The notes: a model not told the origin generated them from the letters alone. A stretch of 64,000 nucleotides of DNA from Myxococcota bacterium (GCA_039030075.1 JBCCEW010000021.1:1-64000); one strand, 5' to 3'; shown: positions 1-7,916, numbered from the stretch's first letter. A program made the numbers and translations.

Positions 1-215
1 CCCTGCCGCTGCCTCCGCCGCTCCTGCATCGGCTGGCCTACCTCCCGTCCCAGGGGCAGACCGGCGATCCACCGGCCGCGTTCTACGATTACCTCCGCTA
101 CGGGTGGGTCGCCGACGGGCGACGCGCCTGGGAAGCGTTCGGCACGCCGCACTACACCACGAAGGAAGCCTGGAGCTCCTTCGTGTCCGCGCAGCGCTTG
201 CAGAGCTACACCTGA
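1..215 (+). CDS. C-terminal fragment of a probable NAD-dependent epimerase/dehydratase (SDR family)
   Basis: Only the last 70 codons are present, read in the frame ending at the TGA at 213-215. The fragment carries the pattern FYDYLRYGWVADGRRAWEAF followed by a Tyr-Thr-Thr-Lys-Glu-Ala stretch. That resembles the tail of extended SDR proteins, in which a short helix bearing a final substrate-contact segment follows the Rossmann domain. The Rossmann fold itself lies outside the window, so the family call is inferred. The next gene starts three bases after the stop, so the two are surely co-transcribed; an epimerase-like protein beside a PlsC-like acyltransferase fits a lipid or envelope role. 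It could be another Rossmann enzyme. Confidence 0.5.
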   Translation, partial: LPLPPPLLHRLAYLPSQGQTGDPPAAFYDYLRYGWVADGRRAWEAFGTPHYTTKEAWSSFVSAQRLQSYT

Positions 216-218
216 GCC

Positions 219-1274
219 ATGAGCGAGACACCCCCCATCGCGCGCAACCGAGCGCCCTCCGACGTCGCTGACGATCCCTGGGAACGCCTGCCCGGCGACG
301 CCGACGACCTGCGCGCGCTGCGCGAGGCCCTCGAAGATCTGCGCAGCGAAATCCGCACGCGCTTCGGCGCGGTGGCGCGCCGCGAGGAGACGCCTCCGGC
401 GCGACCGACACCGGCGATCGACTGGGACGGGATGTTCTCCCAGCTGCGCCGGCGCCTCGCCACCTTCGGGATGCGTGAGTACTCGGGCGAGGTGGACGCC
501 TTCGGGTTCGACGCCGACGCGCTCGAATCGGTCCGACCGGTGCTCGACTTCCTCTACGAGACCTATTGGCGTGTCGCACTGCAGGGCGATTCGCAGCTGC
601 CCGAAGAAGGTCCGGCGCTGCTGGTCGCGAACCGCGCGGGTCTCCTCCCCTACGACGCCTTCATGGTCGGGCACGCCGTCGAGCGCGCGTGCGGTCGCGA
701 CGCGCGACCGCGGATCGCGCTCGGCGACGACTGGATGACCTTGCCCATCGCGCAATCGCGGCTGACCCGGCTCGGCGCCGTGCGCGCTTGTCCGGAGAAC
801 GTCGAGCGGCTGCTCGAGGCCGGCCACCTCGTGTTGGTCTTTCCCGAGGGCGCACAGGGCGCGACCAAGGAGTTCGGCGATCGCTATCGGCTGCAGCGCT
901 TCGGGCGCGGCGGCGTGATGCGCGTCGCCCTGGAGCAGCGCGTCCCGGTGATCCCGATCGGTGTCGTCGGCTCGGAAGAAGCCCAGCCGCTGCTCCACAA
1001 GAGCCGCACTCCGGCGCAGGTGTTGGGGCTGCCCTTCGTGCCGCTCACCGCGACCTTCCCGTGGCTCGGACCGCTCGGCGTCTTGCCGCTGCCGACCCAG
1101 TGGACGATCCGGGTGGGCGCTCCGTTCGCGCTCGACGGCCTGCATGCGGATGCGGTCCGCGACGAGCTGCTGTTGTCGCGGCTGACCGAGGAGCTGCGCG
1201 CTGCGGTGCAGGCGCTCGTGCACGACGCCCTCGGCGAGCGCGGGTCGGTCTTCGGGTTCGGCGACGAGAGCTGA
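219..1274 (+). CDS. PlsC-like lysophospholipid acyltransferase family protein with altered catalytic motif
   Basis: A 351-residue protein of the 1-acyl-glycerol-3-phosphate acyltransferase superfamily, which moves acyl chains onto glycerolipids at the inner membrane. Residues 1-90 are charged and probably disordered or helical; the acyltransferase domain spans about 120-320. Motif III is FPEG at 208-211, followed by a Gly-rich segment and the VPVIPIG motif IV. Motif I reads NRAGLLPYD at 138-146: Arg139 sits where the catalytic His of the His-Asp pair is expected, and Asp146 is kept. The Arg codon is CGC, one base from CAC. It may be inactive on the usual substrate, or motif I may be read differently in this subfamily. 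It starts three bases after the upstream SDR-like gene. Confidence 0.8.
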   Translation: MSETPPIARNRAPSDVADDPWERLPGDADDLRALREALEDLRSEIRTRFGAVARREETPPARPTPAIDWDGMFSQLRRRLATFGMREYSGEVDAFGFDADALESVRPVLDFLYETYWRVALQGDSQLPEEGPALLVANRAGLLPYDAFMVGHAVERACGRDARPRIALGDDWMTLPIAQSRLTRLGAVRACPENVERLLEAGHLVLVFPEGAQGATKEFGDRYRLQRFGRGGVMRVALEQRVPVIPIGVVGSEEAQPLLHKSRTPAQVLGLPFVPLTATFPWLGPLGVLPLPTQWTIRVGAPFALDGLHADAVRDELLLSRLTEELRAAVQALVHDALGERGSVFGFGDES

Positions 1275-1313
1275 GCCGCGTCGCGCTGAGCCGGCACGCG
1301 ATCCGGGAGGCGG

Positions 1314-2039
1314 CTAGCTGGCGAGGGCCGGCGCCCCTTCCGAGCGGACCTGGGCGTACTCGGGCGGCGCCCCCAGGCGCAGCTGGGCCCGGACGGCTTC
1401 GAGCGGCTGTTCGAGCAGGTCTTCCCAACGCTGCTCCGGCAGCCAGGCCGCGTCACGCCCGCGCCGGTAGCCGTCGCGGATCACCGGACGCGCGTGCATC
1501 GAGTCCTCCTTCGCCTTCCAGTACGCGGCCGCCACGATCAACCCGATCCCCGGGTTGCGGGTCTGGGCGTAGGTGAAGGCGAGCAGGGCGGCTTCGCCGA
1601 CGAGGTCGCGCTCGTAGCCCGTGACGACGTGCCAGAGATCGTGCATGTCGCGCAGGCGATCGCCGAACCAGCGCTCTTCGGGGCTGGCATTCGGATTGCG
1701 CTGCTCTTCGCTGGCTTCCACGAGACCGTCTGCGTCGATCTGCTCGCGGTTCATGAACTCGGCGTAGGTGCGGCCGAGGGAGCCGGGCGGCAGCGCGAGC
1801 AGGGCCTCGCGATCACTGAGCCGGGCCAGCAGGTCGGGTCGCGCCTCGAGCAGGGCGGGGCCGTTCGGCCGCTTGCGGAACTTGCGCAGCACCCGAGTGC
1901 GCGTCGGGCCCGAGAGGGCCTCGATCACGTCGAAGACCTTCGCCGTGTCGTCGGGGTCCCGGAGCAGCGCGCGGAGCGCGCGCAGGGCCGCCATCGGTTG
2001 GATGCGGGAGGAGGCGGGCGTGGCGCTGCGGTCGGTCAT
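1314..2039 (-). CDS. coq4: Coq4 family ubiquinone biosynthesis protein
   Basis: A 241-residue protein with the metal-binding signature HDLWH (His133, Asp134, His137) followed after eleven residues by Glu149, the HDxxH-x11-E motif that defines Coq4. In eukaryotes Coq4 is needed for ubiquinone synthesis and has been linked to decarboxylation and hydroxylation at ring carbon C1, on membranes. Length and motif order fit the family. The gene is divergent from a TetR regulator, and the promoter reading into it overlaps twin operator-like palindromes at 2085-2121, so it is probably the regulator's target. No other ubiquinone genes lie nearby. The family call is strong; the exact reaction in this organism is inferred. 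Confidence 0.85.
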   Translation of the reverse strand: MTDRSATPASSRIQPMAALRALRALLRDPDDTAKVFDVIEALSGPTRTRVLRKFRKRPNGPALLEARPDLLARLSDREALLALPPGSLGRTYAEFMNREQIDADGLVEASEEQRNPNASPEERWFGDRLRDMHDLWHVVTGYERDLVGEAALLAFTYAQTRNPGIGLIVAAAYWKAKEDSMHARPVIRDGYRRGRDAAWLPEQRWEDLLEQPLEAVRAQLRLGAPPEYAQVRSEGAPALAS

Positions 2040-2084
2040 GGCGTCGATCTCCCTGTGCTCGGTGTCCCGGGGCGATTCTTCGTA

Positions 2085-2121
2085 TTGACAACACTGTAAA
2101 TAGTGCTGACAGGATTGTCAA
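2085..2121. promoter_or_regulatory. Twin operator-like palindromes between coq4 and tetR
   Basis: There are two 16-base dyads of the same form. TTGACA-acac-TGTAAA lies at 2085-2100 and CTGACA-ggat-TGTCAA at 2106-2121. Their centres are exactly 21 bases apart, two turns of B-DNA, so two dimers would sit on the same face of the helix. The outermost arms TATTGACAA (2083-2091) and TTGTCAATA (2115-2123) also pair. The geometry fits TetR-family operators, and the adjacent gene encodes a TetR protein. The sites are seen directly; binding is inferred. Confidence 0.6.
2093..2121 (-). promoter_or_regulatory. Probable sigma-70 promoter for coq4
   Basis: On the minus strand, TTGACA (2121 to 2116) is followed after 17 bases by TACAGT (2098 to 2093), which matches the -10 consensus at four of six positions. 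The start of transcription would fall near 2086, about 47 bases upstream of the coq4 ATG. The -35 lies inside the second palindrome and the -10 overlaps the first, so a bound repressor would block polymerase. Confidence 0.5.
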
Positions 2122-2149
2122 TAGAAGGGCATCGCACCACACTGGAGCC

Positions 2150-2830
2150 ATGGCCCAGCGAAGCGGAGAAGCGGGGGTGCGCCCGGATGCTCCCGGACCC
2201 ACCGGCAAGCGGGTGCGGCGCAGCGCCGAGGAGGCCCGGCGGGTGATCCTCGATGCAGCCGAGGCGCGCCTGCGCGCGGGCGGACCCGAGGCCCTGCGTC
2301 TCCAGGACATCGCCGCCGACGTCGGGATCTCCCACCCCGCCATCCTGCACCACTTCGAGAGCCGCGATGGGCTGATCGATGCCCTCGAGAATCGCGCCAT
2401 GCAGCGCCTCGAAGACGAACTCGTCGAGATCCTGCGCGATGCCCCCGCGAACGAGGACACCGTCCTCGGATTGCTGGAGCGGGTCTTCGCGACCCTGGGC
2501 GACGCAGGCCACGCGCGGGTGCTGGCCTGGCGGGTGCTCGGGCTCGACCGGCCTCGGGCCGACGAGGGCGGGCGTAACCTTCTCCGGGCGATCGCCGACC
2601 TCGTGCACGTCCGGCAACGCGAGCTCGCCGAACGCGCGGGGCGTCCCGTCCCCGCGCCGGAAGCGGCCGAGTTCCGCGTTCGCCTGTGCGCGATGGCGAT
2701 GCTGGGCGAAGGCGTCTTCGGCCCGTTCATCGATGCGGACTTCGACCGCGAAGACGACTCGGACTACCGCCGGCGCTTCCGCGCCTGGTTCGCGCATCTC
2801 CTGATGGACGAGGCGTCCGGGTCGGATTGA
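2150..2830 (+). CDS. TetR/AcrR family transcriptional regulator
   Basis: A 226-residue regulator. The N-terminal helix-turn-helix (about residues 24-70) has the typical pattern: an Arg-rich lead, a helix ending in ALRLQDIAADVGIS, then HPAILHHFESRDGLIDAL. The C-terminal two thirds form the all-helical ligand-sensing and dimerisation domain, which names no ligand. Translation starts at an ATG shortly after the twin palindromes at 2085-2121, which are good candidates for its own operators. The likely function is repression of coq4 and of itself. Ubiquinone intermediates, acyl-CoAs or aromatic acids are possible ligands, but nothing in the sequence chooses among them. Confidence 0.9.
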   Translation: MAQRSGEAGVRPDAPGPTGKRVRRSAEEARRVILDAAEARLRAGGPEALRLQDIAADVGISHPAILHHFESRDGLIDALENRAMQRLEDELVEILRDAPANEDTVLGLLERVFATLGDAGHARVLAWRVLGLDRPRADEGGRNLLRAIADLVHVRQRELAERAGRPVPAPEAAEFRVRLCAMAMLGEGVFGPFIDADFDREDDSDYRRRFRAWFAHLLMDEASGSD

Positions 2831-2840
2831 CGCCGGCTCG

Positions 2841-3395
2841 CTAGTCGCGCGAGAGCGGCTCGGCGCCGCGGGCGCCCTCGAGGCGCTCCAGCGCCTTCGC
2901 GACCCGCTCGAGGTTCTCGTTGAGCGCGTCGATGTCACGACGCCGCGGCAGATCGAGGGCCTGGAACACCCGCTCGACGGCGCCCTGGAGGCGGTCGTCC
3001 CAATCGGCGCGGGCTCCTTCGAGCGAGTCGCGCCAGCGCTGGGCCTCTTCTTCGCGGCTGCGAACGGCCTTTCGCAGGTTCTTCTGCAGCTCTTCGATGC
3101 CGTCCTGGGCGTCGCCGACCCCGCGCTTAAGCGCACCGTAGAGCGCGTCGCCGCTCTTCTGGATCAGGTCGGAGAGCACGCCGCGCGGAACCGTGCCCGA
3201 GCCCGGGTTACGCTCGTTGTCGACCAGGATCTGCGAGAGCGCGACCGAGGTGATGTCCTCGCCAGTCTCGTTGTCGATCACACGGACTTCCTGGCCCTGC
3301 TCGATGAGCTCGGCGATGCCCTTGAGCGTGATGTAGCGGCTCGTGTCCGTGTTGTAGAGCTTGCGATTCGCGTAGCGCTTGATGAGGACGGTCAT
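2841..3395 (-). CDS. phaR: Polyhydroxyalkanoate synthesis regulator PhaR
   Basis: A 184-residue protein. The first 62 residues form the PHA/PHB accumulation regulator DNA-binding domain: IKRYANRKLYNTDTSRYITL, then a Val-Arg-Val-Ile-Asp core, Thr-Gly-Glu-Asp-Ile-Thr, and a Leu-Ser-Gln-Ile-Leu helix. The rest is long charged helix, probably coiled coil, in place of the usual accumulation-regulatory domain. PhaR proteins bind both DNA and PHA granules and repress phasin genes. No PHA synthase or phasin is in the window. The gene closes a leftward operon with two ArsA-like ATPases and an unknown protein, and it faces the tetR gene tail to tail with a ten-base gap. Confidence 0.85.
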   Translation of the reverse strand: MTVLIKRYANRKLYNTDTSRYITLKGIAELIEQGQEVRVIDNETGEDITSVALSQILVDNERNPGSGTVPRGVLSDLIQKSGDALYGALKRGVGDAQDGIEELQKNLRKAVRSREEEAQRWRDSLEGARADWDDRLQGAVERVFQALDLPRRRDIDALNENLERVAKALERLEGARGAEPLSRD

Positions 3396-3442
3396 TGGGG
3401 GTGTCTTCCTCTGCGTCGCGATCGACGCGGCGTGTCAAAACG

Positions 3443-3979
3443 CTAGCTCGGCTCCGGCGCTGGTGCTCCACCTTCGACGGGTACACGCTCGACCCGGCGC
3501 GCCGGACGCGACCGGGGCGTCGGCTCCGCCGGGGTGTTGCGGGGGGAGGACGCCTCGCTCCGGCCGACGCCGAGTTCCCAGAGCAACTCGCGCAGCCCGA
3601 GGAACGCGCGCAGTACGGCGCGCGCCTCGTCGTCGTTGCGCGCCTGGTCTTCCCAGCGACGGATCTCGGCGTCCAGCGCTTCGGCGAGCGCGACACCGAG
3701 CTCGCTCGCCAGCGGGGCACGGTCGCGGAGCTCGCGTTGTCGCGACGCCACCCAGGCGTCGGCCGTCGCGAACAAGGGGTGCTCGGCGGCACCGACTCCC
3801 GACGTCGCCAGCGCCGCGGCATCGAGCAGTGCGCGCCCGGCGAGGAGCGCCTCGGAGAGCGCCTGAGCCGCGTGTCGACGCGCGCGGGCCAGCGCCGCGT
3901 CCATCGCGGCGCGGCTGGAGCCGTTGCCTTCAGCCATTGCGCGGGCCCGCGTCGGTGGGGGAGGAAGCCATCGCGTCAA
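3443..3979 (-). CDS. Unknown Ala-rich helical protein in the ArsA-PhaR operon
   Basis: I do not recognise this protein. From the TTG at 3979-3977 it has 178 residues. That start overlaps the upstream ATPase stop as TTGA and has AGGA just before it; an ATG at 3937 (giving 164 residues) is the alternative. The body is strongly helical and rich in Ala, Arg and Glu, with a conserved-looking WEDQARNDDEARAVLRAFLG segment near residue 115. The tail is Pro- and Arg-rich and probably disordered. There is no signal peptide or clear membrane helix. Its place between an ArsA-like ATPase and PhaR suggests a granule- or phasin-linked role, perhaps like the PHA synthase subunit PhaE, but only context supports that. 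Confidence 0.65.
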   Translation of the reverse strand: MTRWLPPPPTRARAMAEGNGSSRAAMDAALARARRHAAQALSEALLAGRALLDAAALATSGVGAAEHPLFATADAWVASRQRELRDRAPLASELGVALAEALDAEIRRWEDQARNDDEARAVLRAFLGLRELLWELGVGRSEASSPRNTPAEPTPRSRPARRVERVPVEGGAPAPEPS

Positions 3980-5163
3980 TCATCCTGACCGGGTTCGTCG
4001 GCGGTCGCCACCAGCGTCAGCGCCCCGGCGACGCGTCCGATACCGCCGAGGTCATGGACCTCGGCCGAGAACTCGGGCACCTGGCGGAAGAAGGCGCCGC
4101 GCCGCTCGGCTTCGCCCCGCAGCTCGCGGACGGCGTCGTCGTCCCGGGCCACCAGCGCGGCGTAGCGCCGGGCGGCGCCGAGCGCTGCCTCGGCCGCTTC
4201 GTCTGCCGGGAAGTCCGCCCCCCGCTGCTCGCGCAACGCGTCGACGAGCGGCGTCGGGTCGACCGCGGAGAGATCCGGGTCGAGGGGCGCTTCGTTCCCC
4301 GGCCACGCGCGAACGCGATTGGCGACGATGCCCGCGGCGTGCAGCTCGGTCGCTTCCAGTCGTTCGAGAAAGCGTCGGGCCTGGGCGACGGATTCGGTCT
4401 CGGGGCCGGCGATCAACACGAAGGCCGCGTCGGGCCCGCGCAACAGGGCGCTCACTTCCCGCGCGTGGCGTCGGAAGCCCTCGGACATCTCTTCGAAGGC
4501 GAGCAGGAACTCGGAGACGTCTTCCAGAAACCCGAGGCCCGTGATCCGCTCGATCAGGGAGAGCGCGCGACGCGTGCCCCACTGAAACCAACGCACGCCC
4601 GCACGGCCGGCCGCGAAGGCCGGATGGATCCACATCTGGACCAGCCGGCTGTCGAGGAACTGCAGAATGCGCTCCGGGGCGTCGAGGAAATCGAGCGCAT
4701 GCTGCGACGGGGGCGTGTCGACGACGATCGTGTCGAAGGCGTCGCTCTGCGCCATCTCGTACACCTTCTCCATCGCCGAGTACTCGACGCTCCCCGACAA
4801 CGCGTCCGAGACGTGCTGGTAGATCGGATTCGCGAGGACGCGATCGCGCGTGTCCGGGCTCGAGGCGAGCCGCTCGACGAGATCGTCGAAGGTGCGCTTC
4901 ATGTCGAGCATCATCGCCGACAGCGCACCCGAAGCCGGCACTCCGAGTCGATCGAGCACCTCGCGCGGGATCGCCTCTGGCTGGTTGCCGAGGGCCTCGA
5001 CACCGAGCGCGTCGGCGAGACGCCGTGCCGGGTCGATCGTGAGCACGAGCGCGCGGCGGCCCGCCTGCGCCGCCTGCAAGGCCACCGCCGAGGCCACCGT
5101 GGTCTTGCCGACGCCACCGCAGCCGACACACACGATCACCCGACGCTTCAGCGCGGGCAGCAT
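3976..5163 (-). CDS. ArsA/Get3-like ATPase, paralogue 1
   Basis: A 395-residue P-loop ATPase of the ArsA/Get3 group within the deviant Walker A (SIMIBI) class. The P-loop is GCGGVGKTT at residues 14-22, with Cys15 in place of the signature lysine that reaches across the dimer in Get3, ArsA and MinD. Switch II is DTPPSQH starting at Asp149, against DTAPTGH in classical members. It starts with ATG at 5163, sharing one base with the stop of the second paralogue (TGATG). The known roles of the family are arsenite export and tail-anchored protein delivery; no ArsB or arsenic regulator is nearby, so arsenic resistance is unlikely. Heterodimer formation with the next gene is inferred. Confidence 0.85.
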   Translation of the reverse strand: MLPALKRRVIVCVGCGGVGKTTVASAVALQAAQAGRRALVLTIDPARRLADALGVEALGNQPEAIPREVLDRLGVPASGALSAMMLDMKRTFDDLVERLASSPDTRDRVLANPIYQHVSDALSGSVEYSAMEKVYEMAQSDAFDTIVVDTPPSQHALDFLDAPERILQFLDSRLVQMWIHPAFAAGRAGVRWFQWGTRRALSLIERITGLGFLEDVSEFLLAFEEMSEGFRRHAREVSALLRGPDAAFVLIAGPETESVAQARRFLERLEATELHAAGIVANRVRAWPGNEAPLDPDLSAVDPTPLVDALREQRGADFPADEAAEAALGAARRYAALVARDDDAVRELRGEAERRGAFFRQVPEFSAEVHDLGGIGRVAGALTLVATADEPGQDD

Positions 5164-6125
5164 CAGGATGGAGCTCCGAGCAGGGCTTCGGACAGCGTGT
5201 CGAGATCCGCCGGGCCGCGCAGGCCGTTCGGCAGGTAGGGCAGCTCGGTGATCGGCAGCTCGGTCTCGTCGGCGATCTCGGCGACGTAGCGCGCGTTCAG
5301 CGAAGCGCGGTCACGCAAGAGCGCGCCGCACTCGGCGAGCCAGCCCGGCGAGGGCAGGTTGCCGAAGTCGCGATCGCCGGGCAACGCCGCCAGCGTCGTC
5401 TCGAGCCCTTCGAACGCGGGCGGGTAGGGCGGGGCGTGAACCGCATTGACCACCACCCGCTCGAGGCCGATGTCGAGTTCGCCGTGCACGCGCTGCACGA
5501 GCTCGATGGTTTCGCGGGCGGGTAGCTCCTCGCCGATGGCGACGGGCAAGAGCACCGAGCGCGTGCGGTCGCCGATCAACGTTTCGACCGCCTCGGTGTG
5601 CTGGCGCAGAGGGCCCGCGCGCACCGCGCTCACCACGACGCGCGGCACGTCGAGGAAGGTGAGCCCGTGCCCGGTCGCGGGCGCGTCGACGACGATCAGG
5701 TCGTAGCGGGGGCGGCGACCCTCCTCCATCTGCTCCAGGTGCCACACTTTCCCGAGCGTGATCAGGTCGCGCCAGCCGGGTGCGGCCATCAGGAACTGCT
5801 GGAAGGCCTTCTGGCGGATCACCGGGTCGACGAGTCGACGCGTTCCGAGTTGGAGACCCAGATACTCGCTGAGCGCTTCGAAGGGCTCGATGTGGCAGAA
5901 CGCCACTCCGCCCGCCTGGACGGGCGTGTAGGTCAGCTTGGCGCGCGGGGCGCCCAACAGGCCGCCGAGGCGGGCGTCGGGATCGACTGCCGCGAGCAGC
6001 ACGCGGCGTCCGCGGGCCGCGGCTCCATGGGCGAGCGCCGCGGCGACGGTGGTCTTCCCGGTGCCGCCCTTGCCGGTCACGATCACGAGCCGGCGATCCA
6101 GCAGCCCAGCTTTCGGTCCCGTCAA
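5163..6125 (-). CDS. ArsA/Get3-like ATPase, paralogue 2
   Basis: A 320-residue protein, first gene of the leftward operon. It has an intact deviant Walker A, GKGGTGKTT at residues 18-26 with signature Lys19, and a switch II of DAPATGH close to the classical DTAPTGH. There is no ArsA-type second half, so each protein supplies one half of a probable dimer. It ends in a one-base overlap with paralogue 1. The two genes diverge in length (320 and 395 residues) and only this one keeps the signature lysine. The 149 bases upstream are shared with the divergent zinc-ribbon gene and must hold both promoters; I see no convincing boxes there. Confidence 0.85.
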   Translation of the reverse strand: MTGPKAGLLDRRLVIVTGKGGTGKTTVAAALAHGAAARGRRVLLAAVDPDARLGGLLGAPRAKLTYTPVQAGGVAFCHIEPFEALSEYLGLQLGTRRLVDPVIRQKAFQQFLMAAPGWRDLITLGKVWHLEQMEEGRRPRYDLIVVDAPATGHGLTFLDVPRVVVSAVRAGPLRQHTEAVETLIGDRTRSVLLPVAIGEELPARETIELVQRVHGELDIGLERVVVNAVHAPPYPPAFEGLETTLAALPGDRDFGNLPSPGWLAECGALLRDRASLNARYVAEIADETELPITELPYLPNGLRGPADLDTLSEALLGAPS

Positions 6126-6274
6126 GCGATCTCCACCCCGGCCCCCTCAAGCGCACCTGTGCGGGCTCCGAAACGTTCTGGGAACCCGAGTCGCTGCTCC
6201 CCCAAAGGGGCATCGCGGGCGGGTTCGTCTCCAATCCGACTCTTCGACCTCGACTGTAACGGGAGAACGGTAGC

Positions 6275-7621
6275 GTGATCGTTACCTGCGAGCGCTGCGC
6301 CACGCAGTTCCAACTCGACGACACCCGCGTGCCCGTCGACGGGGTGCGTGTGCGCTGTTCGCGCTGCAAGCACGCCTTCATGGTCGAGCCGATCGCGAAG
6401 ACCGAGATCGACCGCGTCCACCAGGCGGCGCGTCGCGCCCTGCGCGAGGAGGCGTTCCCCGGAGTCACCGAGGACATGCCCGAAGGCGAGGCGGCCGAAG
6501 CGGCCGCGCCGGCGGACGCACTCGACGACAGCTGGGACGACGAAGAGAGCGATTGGGAGTTCAACGACGATCTGCCCGAGGACTTCGCCGACGAGGATCC
6601 GGCGCCGGCCTCGGAGGACGACCCGCCGGCGCTCGGTGAGGTCGGCTTCGCCGACGACGGACCGGTGCCCGACCTGGCGAGCGACCCGTTGCCGCCGTTG
6701 GCGGACGAAGGAACTCCGGCGGCGAGCGAGGCTCCGACACCGGTCGAAGCCGCCGCGCCGGTCTCCGCTGAAACGGCCCCGATCGACACGGACGCCGAGA
6801 ACGACGCCGGTGAGAGCGTGCTGACCGAGGCCGAACTCGACGCGGGTCTCGGCCTGGGGCCTGCGTCGTCGGACGCACCCGCGGCGTTGCCCGACCTCGA
6901 GCCGCCATCCGCGGAACCCGCGGCACCGGCGCCGCTCCCCGAAGCCAAGCCCGAGGCGCTGCCTCCTGCGCCCGCGGAAGCGCTGCGCGATCGGAACGAC
7001 GATTCGAGTGACGAACTCGGCAGTCCGGTGGACTGGGACATCTTCGACGAGGCCCCGGCTGCGGCGCCCGTTCGCGAGCAGCGCGCGGCCGCTCCCATCG
7101 AGGTGGTCCAGGACGATGCCGACGGCGAACTCCAGCTCGACGACGACGACTCGGGGCGCTTCGCCGCTCGACTCGGAGCGGGCGTCGGCTGGTGCGCCAC
7201 ACTCGCGCTGGTCGCGGTCGGTCTGTTCGCCGGCCTGTACGCACCCCAGCCGCCGCTCGGCGACGTCGAACTCGCGCCGGGCGTGATGCTCGAGAACGTC
7301 GAGCACCGCTGGGTCGACCACGCCTCCTTCGGTCCCGTCTTCGTCGTCTCGGGTGTGCTTCGGAACGCCAGTGATGGATCGCTCGCGGTTCCCGACTTGG
7401 CGCTCGAATTGCGCGATGGCGCGGGGAACGGGGTGGGCCGCGCGCTTCCGCTCGGCGCGCCGCGCTCTTCGCGGGTACTGCGCCAGGGAGATCGCGACGC
7501 GCTGCGGAGCGCCGGGAGCTTCCGACGCCCGCTCGGGCGCGGAGAATCGCGGGCCTTCGAGGTGGTCGTGCAGCCCCTGCCCGAGAAGGCCGCTCGCTTC
7601 GTGGTGCGCGATCAGCGCTAG
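6275..7621 (+). CDS. MJ0042-type zinc-ribbon membrane protein with DUF3426-like C-terminus
   Basis: A 448-residue protein starting at GTG. Residues 1-40 hold a zinc ribbon of the MJ0042 type with two CxxC knuckles (CERC at 5-8 and CSRC at 28-31). Residues 60-300 are acidic, Pro/Ala-rich and probably disordered. A single membrane helix spans about 301-322, followed by a DUF3426-like beta domain with the pattern VSGVLRNASDGSLAVPDLAL. The architecture places the zinc ribbon in the cytoplasm and the C-terminal domain outside. Similar proteins are common in proteobacteria without a settled function. It is divergent from the ArsA-like operon, so the two may share regulation. Confidence 0.8.
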   Translation: MIVTCERCATQFQLDDTRVPVDGVRVRCSRCKHAFMVEPIAKTEIDRVHQAARRALREEAFPGVTEDMPEGEAAEAAAPADALDDSWDDEESDWEFNDDLPEDFADEDPAPASEDDPPALGEVGFADDGPVPDLASDPLPPLADEGTPAASEAPTPVEAAAPVSAETAPIDTDAENDAGESVLTEAELDAGLGLGPASSDAPAALPDLEPPSAEPAAPAPLPEAKPEALPPAPAEALRDRNDDSSDELGSPVDWDIFDEAPAAAPVREQRAAAPIEVVQDDADGELQLDDDDSGRFAARLGAGVGWCATLALVAVGLFAGLYAPQPPLGDVELAPGVMLENVEHRWVDHASFGPVFVVSGVLRNASDGSLAVPDLALELRDGAGNGVGRALPLGAPRSSRVLRQGDRDALRSAGSFRRPLGRGESRAFEVVVQPLPEKAARFVVRDQR

Positions 7622-7634
7622 TCCCGCGCTCGTG

Positions 7635-7832
7635 CTAGCGGGTCGTCCCGGAATCGCCCTCGGTGACTTCCTCGTTCTTCGGGGTCACGTCGAGCTCGTC
7701 CTTGCCGGACAGCCCTGCCTTGAAGTTCTTGATCGCCTTGCCCACCCCGGAGCCGAGCTCCGGAAGACGTCGGGCGCCGAAGACCACGACGACGATGGCG
7801 AGCAAGATGAGGAGCTCTTGCGTTCCGAACAT
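7635..7832 (-). CDS. tatA: Sec-independent (Tat) translocase protein TatA/E
   Basis: A 65-residue protein with the full TatA layout: a short polar start MFGTQE, one membrane helix LLILLAIVVVVFG, the hinge and amphipathic helix with FGARRLPELGSGVGKAIKNF, and a charged tail. TatA oligomerises in the inner membrane to let folded proteins cross with TatBC. No tatB or tatC is adjacent, so those must lie elsewhere. It faces the zinc-ribbon gene tail to tail. Confidence 0.93.
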   Translation of the reverse strand: MFGTQELLILLAIVVVVFGARRLPELGSGVGKAIKNFKAGLSGKDELDVTPKNEEVTEGDSGTTR

Positions 7833-7916
7833 GGCAGGCCTCGCGAGACCGCGGACGGCGGGGGATCCGGTCCGTGGCAGTGGGCGGTCAGGGACCGCGA
7901 AAGGACGCTCTAGAGA

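Noticed and set aside
206-463. Arg- and Ser-rich open frames opposite or alongside real genes (here opposite the PlsC-like gene)
   Set aside because: High G+C content makes long stop-free frames by chance; they have biased Arg/Ser/Pro composition, no domains, and overlap well-supported genes. The same applies to similar frames throughout the window.
3976-6125. Arsenic-resistance operon
   Set aside because: The ATPases are ArsA-like, but there is no ArsB, ArsR, ArsD or ArsC, and the neighbours are an unknown protein and PhaR.
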